From NCBI RefSeq assembly GCF_003293695.1, contig NZ_CP029556.1:2366001-2430000 (forward strand): DNA of 64,000 nt, read 5' to 3'. Source of the stretch: Lysobacter oculi. GTDB lineage: Bacteria > Pseudomonadota > Gammaproteobacteria > Xanthomonadales > Xanthomonadaceae. The translations under genes were made by a program, and so were the position numbers. Shown one piece after another: positions 50,515 through 58,307 of the stretch. The notes under the pieces were generated by a model. It did no database searches. It saw only the letters and a program-made list of their open reading frames with translations, and was not told the origin of the DNA. The stretch's first letter is position 1; each line of letters begins with the position of its first letter.

Positions 50515-50549
50515 CCATGACCACCCCTTTCAACAGGAGGTGGTCATGG
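50515..50549 (+). promoter_or_regulatory. Hairpin covering ribosome site and start of the small integrase
   Basis: A perfect 11-bp inverted repeat (ccatgaccacc at 50515-50525; ggtggtcatgg at 50539-50549) with a 13-base loop. The 3' arm contains the ATG (50546) and half of the AGGAGG site (50535-50540), so folding would block translation. A short reading frame of about 26 codons starts within the 5' arm (ATG 50517) and overlaps the integrase start. Confidence 0.6.
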
Positions 50550-51169
50550 CAATTCTTCACACACTTGAGTCCCACGAGCCCTGGAACAAGGGAAAGCTGA
50601 TCGGCCAGAAGGCGCGACTCAGGCTGAAAGACATCTGGGCGATTCGGATCAGGCTTCAACTTGGCCACAAGGTACGTGATCTTGCACTCTTCAATCTGGC
50701 GATTGATTCCAAGCTCCGCGCTTGCGATCTGGTGAAGCTGCGGGTATCGGATGTTTCCCATAGCGGACAGATGGCATCCCGCGCCATCGTGATGCAGCGA
50801 AAGACGCGCCGACCAGTCCAGTTCGAAATCACCGAGATGAGCAGGGACGCGCTGCAGGCATGGACTCGGACGGCTGGTCTCCGAGGCTCTGACCTTGTCT
50901 TCCCGAGTCGATCGGGCCACTCCCCGCATCTATCCACTCGGCAGTACGCCAGAATCGTCCACCGCTGGGTGCGGGAAATCGGCTTGGATAGTTCCTGCTA
51001 TGGGACTCACACCATGCGACGCACCAAGGCCGCTCTGATCTACCGCCGAACGAAGAACCTTAGAGCGGTGCAACTACTCTTGGGTCACAGCAAGCTTGAG
51101 AGCACCGTGCGGTACTTGGGGATCGAAGTCGACGACGCCCTGGAGATATCGGAACAAACCGAATCCTGA
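50546..51169 (+). CDS. Short tyrosine recombinase
   Basis: A 207-residue site-specific recombinase, near the catalytic domain alone: the full set Arg58, Lys86, His155, Arg158, His181 and nucleophile Tyr190 is present, but the usual N-terminal core-binding domain is nearly missing (about 25 residues before the fold). Similar short integrases often lie in metal-resistance islands. The ATG has a perfect AGGAGG 5 bases upstream. It follows the 946-residue gene by 248 bases and precedes copL. Confidence 0.88.
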   Translation: MAILHTLESHEPWNKGKLIGQKARLRLKDIWAIRIRLQLGHKVRDLALFNLAIDSKLRACDLVKLRVSDVSHSGQMASRAIVMQRKTRRPVQFEITEMSRDALQAWTRTAGLRGSDLVFPSRSGHSPHLSTRQYARIVHRWVREIGLDSSCYGTHTMRRTKAALIYRRTKNLRAVQLLLGHSKLESTVRYLGIEVDDALEISEQTES

Positions 51170-51303
51170 TTGGTCGCGCTCGCCAATCGGAATCCGAAAT
51201 CGACGAAGCAGGCACGCGGGACCTAGTGACTCACTTCTTATTTCACCAAAACCTTCCTGAGAACAGCCAACCATTCTTTCACACGCCAACGCAATTCTTG
51301 TCC

Positions 51304-51309
51304 TAAGAT
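51304..51309 (+). promoter_or_regulatory. Possible -10 (TAAGAT) of copL, leaderless
   Basis: TAAGAT ends 6 bases before the copL ATG at 51316. No ribosome site and no convincing -35 are seen. Confidence 0.35.
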
Positions 51310-51315
51310 CCGCCC

Positions 51316-51735
51316 ATGCCGCGCCTAGCTATCCGCCTGCTCTTGGTCCTATGCCTGATCCTTAACGGAATGGGCAACGCCATGGCTGCGGTCGCAATGC
51401 CGTTCATGGCGGCCATGCCTCACGAAGCACTTCTGGTAACGACCGATGCCGAGGCTCTGCCTGGCACGGCTTCATGCGGGCACGACGAAAGCGCGGCAAC
51501 TGCGGGAGAGCAGGCCCCGACGTCCACTCCGCCCGCAGGTCACCCAGCCGACTGTGACAAGGACTGTTGTGCAAAGGGTACGTGTGCTTGTGCATGCGTG
51601 AACTTGGCACAAGCCGCCATCCTTGACGTGGTGATGCCCGCTGCGTCACCGAGCCGCACCCCCATGGGGGCATTCGTCGCCTTGGGCCATTCGTCCCAAG
51701 TCCCGCTCAATCTTATTCGACCTCCCATCGGCTAA
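51316..51735 (+). CDS. copL: CopL family metal-binding regulatory protein
   Basis: A 139-residue exported Cys/His protein of the CopL family, required in Xanthomonas for copper-induced expression of copAB. A signal peptide (about 1-25) is followed by an acidic region and the cluster CDKDCCAKGTCACAC, a likely Cu(I) site; the C-terminus ends in the family RPPIG. It is the first gene of the copLAB operon, 100 bases before copA. Confidence 0.85.
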   Translation: MPRLAIRLLLVLCLILNGMGNAMAAVAMPFMAAMPHEALLVTTDAEALPGTASCGHDESAATAGEQAPTSTPPAGHPADCDKDCCAKGTCACACVNLAQAAILDVVMPAASPSRTPMGAFVALGHSSQVPLNLIRPPIG

Positions 51736-51744
51736 GTGACCTCA

Positions 51745-51758
51745 GGCGCTTCGGCGCC
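51745..51758 (+). promoter_or_regulatory. UUCG hairpin between copL and copA
   Basis: A perfect 5-bp stem (ggcgc / gcgcc) closed by the extra-stable TTCG tetraloop lies 10 bases after copL. It has no T-run and may pause or stabilise RNA. Confidence 0.4.
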
Positions 51759-51835
51759 GCTTCCCGTGCATGCGAGATATGCCATGCCGGATCTGCCTTG
51801 CATGCAAGGCCGTCACCGAACCATGTGGAGCTGTC

Positions 51836-53737
51836 ATGTCATTCAAATCAACCGGCGTGCCGCAAGGCATCGCCATGCCGTCGCGGCGACGTTTCGTTCA
51901 GGGCCTGGCCGCGGGCGGCGCTGTTGCCGGCTTGGGCCTGTGGCCGCGCGCAAGCTGGGCACAAACGGCGCACGCGATGCCGACCCTGCGCGGGACGGAG
52001 TTCGACCTCAGCATCGGTGAAACCCTGGTCAACTACACCGGCAGCACCCGCCCCGCGGTCACCATCAATGGAACCGTGCCCGGCCCACTGCTGCGCTGGA
52101 AACAGGGCACGACGGTTACCCTGCGCGTGCGCAATGAGCTGCCACGCGGCTCCATCCACGGCCCTGACACCTCGATCCACTGGCACGGCATATTGCTGCC
52201 GGCGAACATGGACGGCGTGCCCGGCATGAGCTTTGACGGCATCCGCCCGGGGGAGAGCTACCTCTATCGGTTCGACGTCAAACAAGCTGGCACTTACTGG
52301 TACCACAGCCATTCCGGGTTCCAGGAACAGGGCGGCATGTACGGGCCGCTGGTGATCGACCCCGATGGACCTGACCCCATCGCCAGCGACCGCGATTACG
52401 TGGTGATGCTGTCCGACTGGACCGATATGAACCCCGCCAAGCTGTTCGCGCGGCTCAAGAAAATGGCCAGCCACGACAACGTCTACCAGCGCACCGTCGG
52501 CGATTTCATGCGCGATGCGGAGCGCAACGGCCTGCCCGCCACCATCGCCGACCGCAAGATGTGGGGGCAGATGCGCATGACCCCGACCGACTTGTCCGAC
52601 GTCAACGGGCAGACCTACACCTACCTGCTCAACGGCACCACCGCGCTGGGCAACTGGACCGGCGTGTTCGCCCCCGGCGACAAGGTGCGGCTGCGCCTGA
52701 TCAACGGCTCGGCGATGACCTACTTCGACGTGCGCATCCCCGGGCTGAAGCTGACCGTGGTGGCCGCCGATGGCCAGCCGGTGCATCCGGTGACGGTGGA
52801 CGAGTTGCGCATCGCGGCGGCGGAAACCTTTGATGTCATCGTGCAGCCAAGTGGGCAGGACGCTTACACCCTCTTCGCCCAGGACAGCGCGCGCACAGGC
52901 TACGTCAGCGGCACCCTGGCGGTGCGCGAAGGCCTGCGCGCGCCGATTCCGCCGCTGGACCCGCGCCCGATCATCAGCATGGCGGACATGGGGCATGGCG
53001 ATATGCACGCGGGCCACGACATGAGTGCGATGGAGAACCCACAGCCCGCTACCGCCTCGGACCCGCATGCGGGTCACGCCATGCCCGGCACCAACCCGTC
53101 CGCACCGATCGGCGCCGATCCGCATGCAGGCCACGACATGTCGGCAAATGCGGGCGCGATGGCTGGCATGGACCATGGCAACGCTGCGATGTCGGACATG
53201 GGAGGCGGAGGGATGCAGGCCCACCCCGCCAGCGAAACCAACAACCCGCTGGTGGACATGCAGACTATGGCACCCACGCCGAAGCTGGATGATCCCGGCA
53301 TCGGCCTGCGCAACAACGGCCGCCGCGTCCTGACCTACGCGGATCTCAGAAGCACGTTCGCCGATCCCGACGGACGGGACCCGGGACGCACGGTTGAGCT
53401 GCACCTGACCGGGCACATGGAGAAGTTCACGTGGTCCTTCGACGGGCTGAAGTTCGCCCAGGCGCAGCCGCTGCGGATGACCTACGGCGAGCGCCTGCGC
53501 ATCGTGCTGGTCAACGACACCATGATGAGCCACCCAATCCACCTGCACGGGATGTGGAGCGACGTGGAGGACGCCGACGGCAACTTCCAGGTGCGCAAGC
53601 ACACAGTGGACATGCCGCCCGGCAGCAAGCGCAGCTACCGCGTGCGCGCCGACGCGCTGGGTCGCTGGGCCTATCACTGCCACCTGTTCTTCCACATGGA
53701 ATCCGGCATGTTCCGGGAAGTGCGGGTGGAGGAATGA
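51836..53737 (+). CDS. copA: Copper-resistance multicopper oxidase CopA
   Basis: A 633-residue periplasmic multicopper oxidase that oxidises Cu(I) to Cu(II). A Tat signal (SRRRFVQGLAAGG) is followed by three cupredoxin domains. Copper ligand motifs: IHWHG, WYHSHSG, HPIHLHG and YHCHLFFHMESGM. Residues about 380-465 form a Met/His-rich insert (MGHGDMHAGHDM and repeats) that binds extra copper. An in-frame ATG at 51770 would add a Cys-rich extension (PCRICLACKAVTEPC); the ATG at 51836 with GGAG upstream fits the Tat signal better. It overlaps copB by 4 bases. Confidence 0.95.
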   Translation: MSFKSTGVPQGIAMPSRRRFVQGLAAGGAVAGLGLWPRASWAQTAHAMPTLRGTEFDLSIGETLVNYTGSTRPAVTINGTVPGPLLRWKQGTTVTLRVRNELPRGSIHGPDTSIHWHGILLPANMDGVPGMSFDGIRPGESYLYRFDVKQAGTYWYHSHSGFQEQGGMYGPLVIDPDGPDPIASDRDYVVMLSDWTDMNPAKLFARLKKMASHDNVYQRTVGDFMRDAERNGLPATIADRKMWGQMRMTPTDLSDVNGQTYTYLLNGTTALGNWTGVFAPGDKVRLRLINGSAMTYFDVRIPGLKLTVVAADGQPVHPVTVDELRIAAAETFDVIVQPSGQDAYTLFAQDSARTGYVSGTLAVREGLRAPIPPLDPRPIISMADMGHGDMHAGHDMSAMENPQPATASDPHAGHAMPGTNPSAPIGADPHAGHDMSANAGAMAGMDHGNAAMSDMGGGGMQAHPASETNNPLVDMQTMAPTPKLDDPGIGLRNNGRRVLTYADLRSTFADPDGRDPGRTVELHLTGHMEKFTWSFDGLKFAQAQPLRMTYGERLRIVLVNDTMMSHPIHLHGMWSDVEDADGNFQVRKHTVDMPPGSKRSYRVRADALGRWAYHCHLFFHMESGMFREVRVEE

Positions 53738-54933
53738 ACGCCGTGCGCCTGATTTTTCCGATTGCCATCGCGCTCGGGCTGTCTGTCCCATTGCCGGCGC
53801 GCGCACAGCACCAAGGACACGTGATGCCGCCGCCTACCCCTGCGGCGCCCGTCGCCAAGAAGAAGCCGCCTGCGAAAGCAGTGGCAAAGCCTGCCGCGAA
53901 ACCCGCGGTCAAGGCACCGGCGAAGACGGCCACCAAAGCGCCCGCGCCCAAGCGGCCCACGACTAAGGCCACCACGCCGCCCAAGCCGCCGACGCGCGAA
54001 ACCGCCTCACCCGCGGCAACACCTGCCGAGGAGGATCACTCCACGATGGATCATTCGCAGATGCAGGGGATGGACCATTCCACGATGGACCACTCGCAGA
54101 TGCAGGGCATGGACCACTCGAAGATGGACCAACCGCAAAATCAGGAGATGGACCATTCCACGATGGACCACTCGCAGATGCAGGGCATGGACCACTCGAC
54201 GATGGATCACACGGGACCGCCGCAGGTCACCCCGGTTCCGTCCGTGACCCAGGCTGATCGCGACGCCGCGTTCCCCGACGTGCATGCCCATCACCTGCAC
54301 GGCACAAGCGTTCAGAGCTATTGGTTGCTTGATCGACTGGAAGTCTCCGATGCGGATAACGGAACTGCGCTGGGATGGGAGGCGATGGCGTGGGTGGGAG
54401 GCGACGTCCAGCGGATCTGGCTGCGTAGCGAGGGCGAAGCGGTAGACGGCCGCATCGAGCACGGGGACATGGAAGTTCTATACGGCCGCAGCGTGCGGCC
54501 GTGGTGGGACGTTCTGGCGGGCGTGCGCCAAGATGTGGGCGATGGGCCATCGCGAACATGGGGAGCGTTCGGCATGCAGGGCCTCTCGCCGTACAAGTTC
54601 GAGGTAGCGGCCACTGCCTATATCGGCCAGGGCGGACGCACGGCGCTGCGAGCCGAGGCCGAATACGACACGTTGTTGACCAATCGCCTGATCCTGCAGT
54701 GGCGGACGGAGGCGAACGCCTATGGCAAGGCAGACCCGCTGGCGGGTATCGGCTCCGGACTGTCGACCGTCGAGTTCGGCGCCCGCCTGCGCTACGAGGT
54801 CACCCGCCAGTTCGCGCCCTACTTCGGCGTAGAACACGACCGCGCCTTCGGCAACACCGCCGACCTGCGCCGCAACGCGGGACATGACGCGGGCGACACC
54901 CGTGTGGTGGCCGGCGTGCGCGTGTGGTTTTGA
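53734..54933 (+). CDS. copB: Copper-resistance outer-membrane protein CopB
   Basis: A 399-residue CopB. Signal peptide ending ARAQ, a Lys/Ala/Pro-rich segment (about 35-95), a Met/His region with seven MDHS units (about 103-160, a tandem repeat in the DNA at about 54043-54210), then a beta-barrel of about 200 residues ending in Phe (VRVWF). It is thought to bind copper at, or move it across, the outer membrane. Starts in an ATGA overlap with copA. Confidence 0.93.
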   Translation: MNAVRLIFPIAIALGLSVPLPARAQHQGHVMPPPTPAAPVAKKKPPAKAVAKPAAKPAVKAPAKTATKAPAPKRPTTKATTPPKPPTRETASPAATPAEEDHSTMDHSQMQGMDHSTMDHSQMQGMDHSKMDQPQNQEMDHSTMDHSQMQGMDHSTMDHTGPPQVTPVPSVTQADRDAAFPDVHAHHLHGTSVQSYWLLDRLEVSDADNGTALGWEAMAWVGGDVQRIWLRSEGEAVDGRIEHGDMEVLYGRSVRPWWDVLAGVRQDVGDGPSRTWGAFGMQGLSPYKFEVAATAYIGQGGRTALRAEAEYDTLLTNRLILQWRTEANAYGKADPLAGIGSGLSTVEFGARLRYEVTRQFAPYFGVEHDRAFGNTADLRRNAGHDAGDTRVVAGVRVWF

Positions 54934-54945
54934 GGAGGAACTGAC

Positions 54946-55728
54946 ATGCCATTCGTTACACGCAAGACCCTCCTCGTCCTCGGCGGGCTATCCGCCGCCG
55001 CGGTGTTCGCCGCGGGCGGGTTCGTCTGGTCGGGGGTCTACAACATCGCGGCCGACGACCTGCACACCCGCCCGGTCTATGCGCTGATGGATACGATGCG
55101 TGAGCGATCGATCGCGGTCCGCGCGAACAAGCTGCATCCGCCACCCAACCTAGATGACCCGGCGCTAATCCGCCAGGGTGCGGGCAACTACAACGCCATG
55201 TGCATGAGCTGCCACTTGGCTCCGGGGATGGCCGAAACCGAGCTGAGCAAGGGCCTGTATCCCGCCCCGCCCAACCTGAGCAAGCAAACCGTGGACGCGG
55301 CCTCGGCGTTCTGGGTGATCAAGCACGGCATCAAGGCCTCCGGCATGCCGGCCTGGGGCCGGAGCATGCAGGACGACTACATCTGGAACATGGTCGCGTT
55401 CCTGCAACAGTTGCCCGGGATGGATGCAGCCCGTTACCGGGCGCTGGTGGCCAGCAGCGGCGGTCATGACCACGGTGGCGGCGAGACCAAGCCTCACGGT
55501 CACGCCGAGGGCGTTTCGGATGATCACGACGCTCCGGAAACGGCGATGGATGTGCATGCCGGCATGGACATGAGCGACGACCAGCCCGCAGCCGCCGAGC
55601 CATCGCCGAACGCAGCGCCGGAGTCGGTCGAACACCGGCATGCGGACGGCACGGTCGAGTCGCATCCGGCGCCACCCACGCAACCGCCACCGGCGAAGGC
55701 CGCCGATGGCCACGATCACCAACACTGA
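54946..55728 (+). CDS. Class I cytochrome c with His/Asp-rich tail
   Basis: A 260-residue protein: N-terminal signal-anchor (about 7-30), a single cytochrome c domain with CMSCH (86-90) and a likely Met axial ligand in KASGMPAWG, then a disordered tail of about 100 residues rich in His, Asp and Pro (HDHGGGETKPHGHAEG; ending DGHDHQH) that should bind metal. It lies 12 bases after copB and is likely in the same operon. It may pass electrons from CopA-linked copper oxidation; this is inference. Confidence 0.85.
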   Translation: MPFVTRKTLLVLGGLSAAAVFAAGGFVWSGVYNIAADDLHTRPVYALMDTMRERSIAVRANKLHPPPNLDDPALIRQGAGNYNAMCMSCHLAPGMAETELSKGLYPAPPNLSKQTVDAASAFWVIKHGIKASGMPAWGRSMQDDYIWNMVAFLQQLPGMDAARYRALVASSGGHDHGGGETKPHGHAEGVSDDHDAPETAMDVHAGMDMSDDQPAAAEPSPNAAPESVEHRHADGTVESHPAPPTQPPPAKAADGHDHQH

Positions 55729-55747
55729 ACCCAACGGAGTCAAACCC

Positions 55748-56275
55748 ATGAAATCGATCGTGACTTTCCTGCTTGCCGCCTTCGCCCTTGGCGGCGTGAT
55801 GGACACCAGTGCCCAGACCAAGCCAGCCGCCTCGGCGCACGCCGCGCATGCACAGCCCATGGCAACCGAACCCGCGCTGGACATTTCCGCCACTGCCAGC
55901 CCGGCCGTGGCGATAGCGGAGCATTTCGGCACAGCACTGGCTGCCGGCGACCTCAAAACGGTGGAAGCCTTGCTGGCCCCTGAGGTGTTGATCCTTGAGA
56001 CCGGCGGGGCGGAGCGCAGCCGCGCCGAATACATGAGCCACCACGCGATCAGCGATGCGAAGTTCCTCAAGGGCAGCCATCACCAGCTCAAGCGACGTAT
56101 CGCGCGCAGCGCGGGCGACCTGGCCTGGATTGGCAGCGAGAGCGAGCTCCACGCCAGCAAGGACGGCAAGCCGGTGACCCTGCTCAGCACCGAGACGATG
56201 GTGCTCAGGAAGACCGGCGCCGACTGGCGCATCGTCCACATCCACTGGTCGTCGCGACCCAAGAAAGCCAAGTGA
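55748..56275 (+). CDS. Exported NTF2-like (SnoaL/DUF4440) protein
   Basis: A 175-residue periplasmic protein. Signal peptide to about TSAQ; an Ala/His-rich linker; then an NTF2-like fold (AIAEHFGTALAAGDLKTVEALLAPEVLIL...WRIVHIHWSS). Similar proteins occur in copper-resistance operons of this family; biochemical role unknown. It starts 19 bases after the cytochrome gene. Confidence 0.75.
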   Translation: MKSIVTFLLAAFALGGVMDTSAQTKPAASAHAAHAQPMATEPALDISATASPAVAIAEHFGTALAAGDLKTVEALLAPEVLILETGGAERSRAEYMSHHAISDAKFLKGSHHQLKRRIARSAGDLAWIGSESELHASKDGKPVTLLSTETMVLRKTGADWRIVHIHWSSRPKKAK

Positions 56276-56285
56276 GGCATAACTG

Positions 56286-56849
56286 ATGAACGTCAAAATC
56301 CTGCTGTTTGCTGCGACCGCGATGTGCTCCCTCACGACCATGACGGCGTGCGCCCGCGCGCCCGAAGCTGCCGGCAGCAATACAGACAACGTCGCCCGCC
56401 CCACCGCCCAAGAACCGCCTGCAATCGCGCGCTCCCCGGCAGCCGCGCCTGCGTTACAACAAGCCGACACGGACGCGCCACGCATGGTCGTCCACAAGAG
56501 CGCGAGTTGCGGGTGTTGCGGCCTGTGGGTGGATCACATGCGCGCCGCCGGGTTCGCGGTGGAAGTGCGCAATACGGACGACCTCAATCCGCTCAAGGAA
56601 CGGGTTGGAGTGCCCTACGGCAAAGGCTCCTGCCACACCGCCGAGGTGAATGGCTATTTCGTCGAGGGCCATGTGCCGGCCGCGGACGTCAAGCGATTGA
56701 TCGCGGAAAAGCCCGATGCCAAGGGCCTGGTGCTACCGGGGATGCCGGCCGGTTCGCCAGGTATGGAGTTACCTGATGGAACGACTGAGACCTACATGGT
56801 CGAACTGGTCAATCAGGACGGGTCGGTCACCGAATTTGCACGCCACTAA
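56286..56849 (+). CDS. DUF411 metal-binding lipoprotein
   Basis: A 187-residue exported protein; LTTMTAC at the end of the signal looks like a lipobox, so it is probably a lipoprotein. The C-terminal DUF411 domain has CGCCGLW (thioredoxin-like CxCC) and GSCHTAEVNGYFVEGHVPA, both typical of copper-linked DUF411 proteins. It lies 10 bases after the NTF2-like gene. Confidence 0.82.
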   Translation: MNVKILLFAATAMCSLTTMTACARAPEAAGSNTDNVARPTAQEPPAIARSPAAAPALQQADTDAPRMVVHKSASCGCCGLWVDHMRAAGFAVEVRNTDDLNPLKERVGVPYGKGSCHTAEVNGYFVEGHVPAADVKRLIAEKPDAKGLVLPGMPAGSPGMELPDGTTETYMVELVNQDGSVTEFARH

Positions 56850-56931
56850 GGGCATATTTTATTGGGGACACCGCGGCGGTGACGTGGGGGCGACCGCCAA
56901 CCCAACCTCTCTCACTGAATGGAGCCAAGCC

Positions 56932-57261
56932 ATGAGCCATCATCTGACCCAAGCCATCCGCGACTGCATCGCGGCCTGCAACGACTGCGCCACCGAATGC
57001 GGCAATTGCTTCAACCACATGGTCGGCAAGGGCAGCACGAACGACTGTCCCGCTTGCTGCATCGAATGCGCTGCGATCTGCCGCCTGTGCGCCGATGCGA
57101 TGGCGCGGAACAGCCCCTTCCATAAGGAATTGTGCGCCCTGTGCGCAAAGATCTGCGAATGGTGCGCGGAACAATGCGCCGCGCACGACATGGAGCATTG
57201 CCAGAAGTGCGCCGAAGCATGTCGCCGCTGCGCGGAAGCATGCCGGGCGATGGCTGCGTAA
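56932..57261 (+). CDS. Four-helix copper-storage protein (Csp/DUF326)
   Basis: A 109-residue protein with 21 cysteines, mostly as C-x2/3-C along four helices, as in the Csp copper-storage proteins, where the Cys-lined core of a helical bundle holds many Cu(I) ions. No signal peptide is seen, so it resembles the cytosolic Csp3 group. His residues at the N-terminus (MSHHL) may add sites. The ATG lies within a longer open frame and has GGAG 10 bases upstream. Confidence 0.85.
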   Translation: MSHHLTQAIRDCIAACNDCATECGNCFNHMVGKGSTNDCPACCIECAAICRLCADAMARNSPFHKELCALCAKICEWCAEQCAAHDMEHCQKCAEACRRCAEACRAMAA

Positions 57262-57267
57262 CAGGTC

Positions 57268-57303
57268 ATGTGCGTCCCTGCCGGAGCGGGCAGGGACGCA
57301 CAT
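57268..57303. terminator. 15-bp perfect hairpin between convergent genes
   Basis: A perfect 15-bp inverted repeat (57268-57282 and 57289-57303) with a 6-base loop lies between the copper-storage and DUF305 genes. There is no T-run, but the stem is very stable. Confidence 0.6.
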
Positions 57304-57316
57304 CGACGTCGCCGCC

Positions 57317-57721
57317 TTACTTGGTATAAGGAGCTAGTTGCTTGATTTCCTCTTGCTGCTCCGCCTTCATCCTGGCAGCCATCGCCTTTAACTCGGCGTT
57401 ACTTCCCGACTTGAGCATCACATCGGCCATGTCGATCGCCATCTGGTGATGGACGGTCATCATCGCCGCGAAATCCTTGTCGACATCTCCGGACATCGGC
57501 ATGGGCGACTTCGAGCCCTCGGTCATGATCCGATGCAATTCCATCGAGCCGGCGCTGTGCCCAGGCATCCCATGATCCGCTCGCATGGCCGCCGGTTGCA
57601 TTGCCGAGCTGTCTGTTTCTTGCGCGGTCTTCGCATCTTCCGCGCAAGCGCCAACGGCGAGGGCCAAACCTGCGCCCAGAAACATCGGCAGCGCAAAAGC
57701 AAAAGGATTCTTCATCTTCAT
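57317..57721 (-). CDS. DUF305 family exported protein
   Basis: A 134-residue protein with a signal peptide (lipobox-like VGAC) and a DUF305 domain (MELHRIMTEGSK; FAAMMTVHHQMAIDMADVML). DUF305 proteins are frequent in copper loci; the Met/His motifs suggest metal binding. The ATG at 57721 has AGGA upstream; an earlier in-frame ATG at 57736 is possible. It is divergent from the MerR gene. Confidence 0.8.
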   Translation of the reverse strand: MKMKNPFAFALPMFLGAGLALAVGACAEDAKTAQETDSSAMQPAAMRADHGMPGHSAGSMELHRIMTEGSKSPMPMSGDVDKDFAAMMTVHHQMAIDMADVMLKSGSNAELKAMAARMKAEQQEEIKQLAPYTK

Positions 57722-57844
57722 CGAGGTGTTCCTCATGGATCCGCTTGCTGGATGCCGAGCGGTACTGCGTCATCGCACGGCGCGCATGCTCGGTCTGTGA
57801 AGCTGTTCCATCTGACCCAATTGAATGTGCCTCGCCTCCAACGC

Positions 57845-57876
57845 TTGACTCTGGACCATGGTGCAGGGTGCAAAGT
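57845..57876 (+). promoter_or_regulatory. MerR-type promoter/operator of the regulator-ATPase operon
   Basis: TTGACT (57845-57850) is followed by a 19-bp spacer, as MerR promoters have. A 22-bp imperfect palindrome (57848-57869, arms actctggacca and tggtgcagggt, 9 of 11 matching) fills it. The -10 region (gcaaagt) is weak, as expected of a metal-dependent promoter. Confidence 0.65.
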
Positions 57877-57908
57877 CCCGCTCACCGGCACATTCCAAAG
57901 GTGACCCA

Positions 57909-58307
57909 ATGAAGATCGGCGAACTGGCAAAGCGGGCCGAGGTGCCCATCGATACGGTGCGCTACTACGAACGCGAAGGCTTGATTCCGCCGCCCGTGCG
58001 GCGGGCTTCTGGATACCGCGATTACCTGGATGCGGACGTGGACCGCTTGCGATTCATGCGACGTGCCAAGGGGCTTGGATTCACCCTGCAAGAGATCCGC
58101 GACCTGCTGAGCCTGACCGCACTGGCCGAAGACGACATGTCTGCGCTCAATGCACGCGCTCAGGCCAAGCTGCAAGACGTGGAAGGCAGGATCCAGTCCC
58201 TCATCCGCGTGCGCGATGCGCTGCAGGGCCTTGTAACAGCATGTCCGGGGCACGGCGCACTGAATCGCTGCCCGATCCTGGCTGCGCTGTCGGAGGACCA
58301 CGCATGA
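57909..58307 (+). CDS. CueR-like MerR regulator
   Basis: A 132-residue MerR-family activator. Winged-helix domain ([26 protein letters not shown]), dimer helix, and metal loop with Cys112 and Cys121 ([14 protein letters not shown]). There is no Cys near position 77 (Met77-Ser78), the pattern of sensors for monovalent Cu(I)/Ag(I). It overlaps the ATPase gene by 4 bases, so it probably activates its own operon from the promoter at 57845. Confidence 0.88.
   Translation: MKIGELAKRAEVPIDTVRYYEREGLIPPPVRRASGYRDYLDADVDRLRFMRRAKGLGFTLQEIRDLLSLTALAEDDMSALNARAQAKLQDVEGRIQSLIRVRDALQGLVTACPGHGALNRCPILAALSEDHA

Noticed and set aside
40347-51169. Identity with the gamma-mobile-trio (GmtY/X/Z)
   Set aside because: The gene sizes and order differ from those I recall, and I cannot test sequence similarity here.
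54043-54210. Regular tandem repeats that could suggest a CRISPR-like array
   Set aside because: They encode MDHS units in frame in copB, with no spacers; an ordinary Met/His-rich protein repeat.
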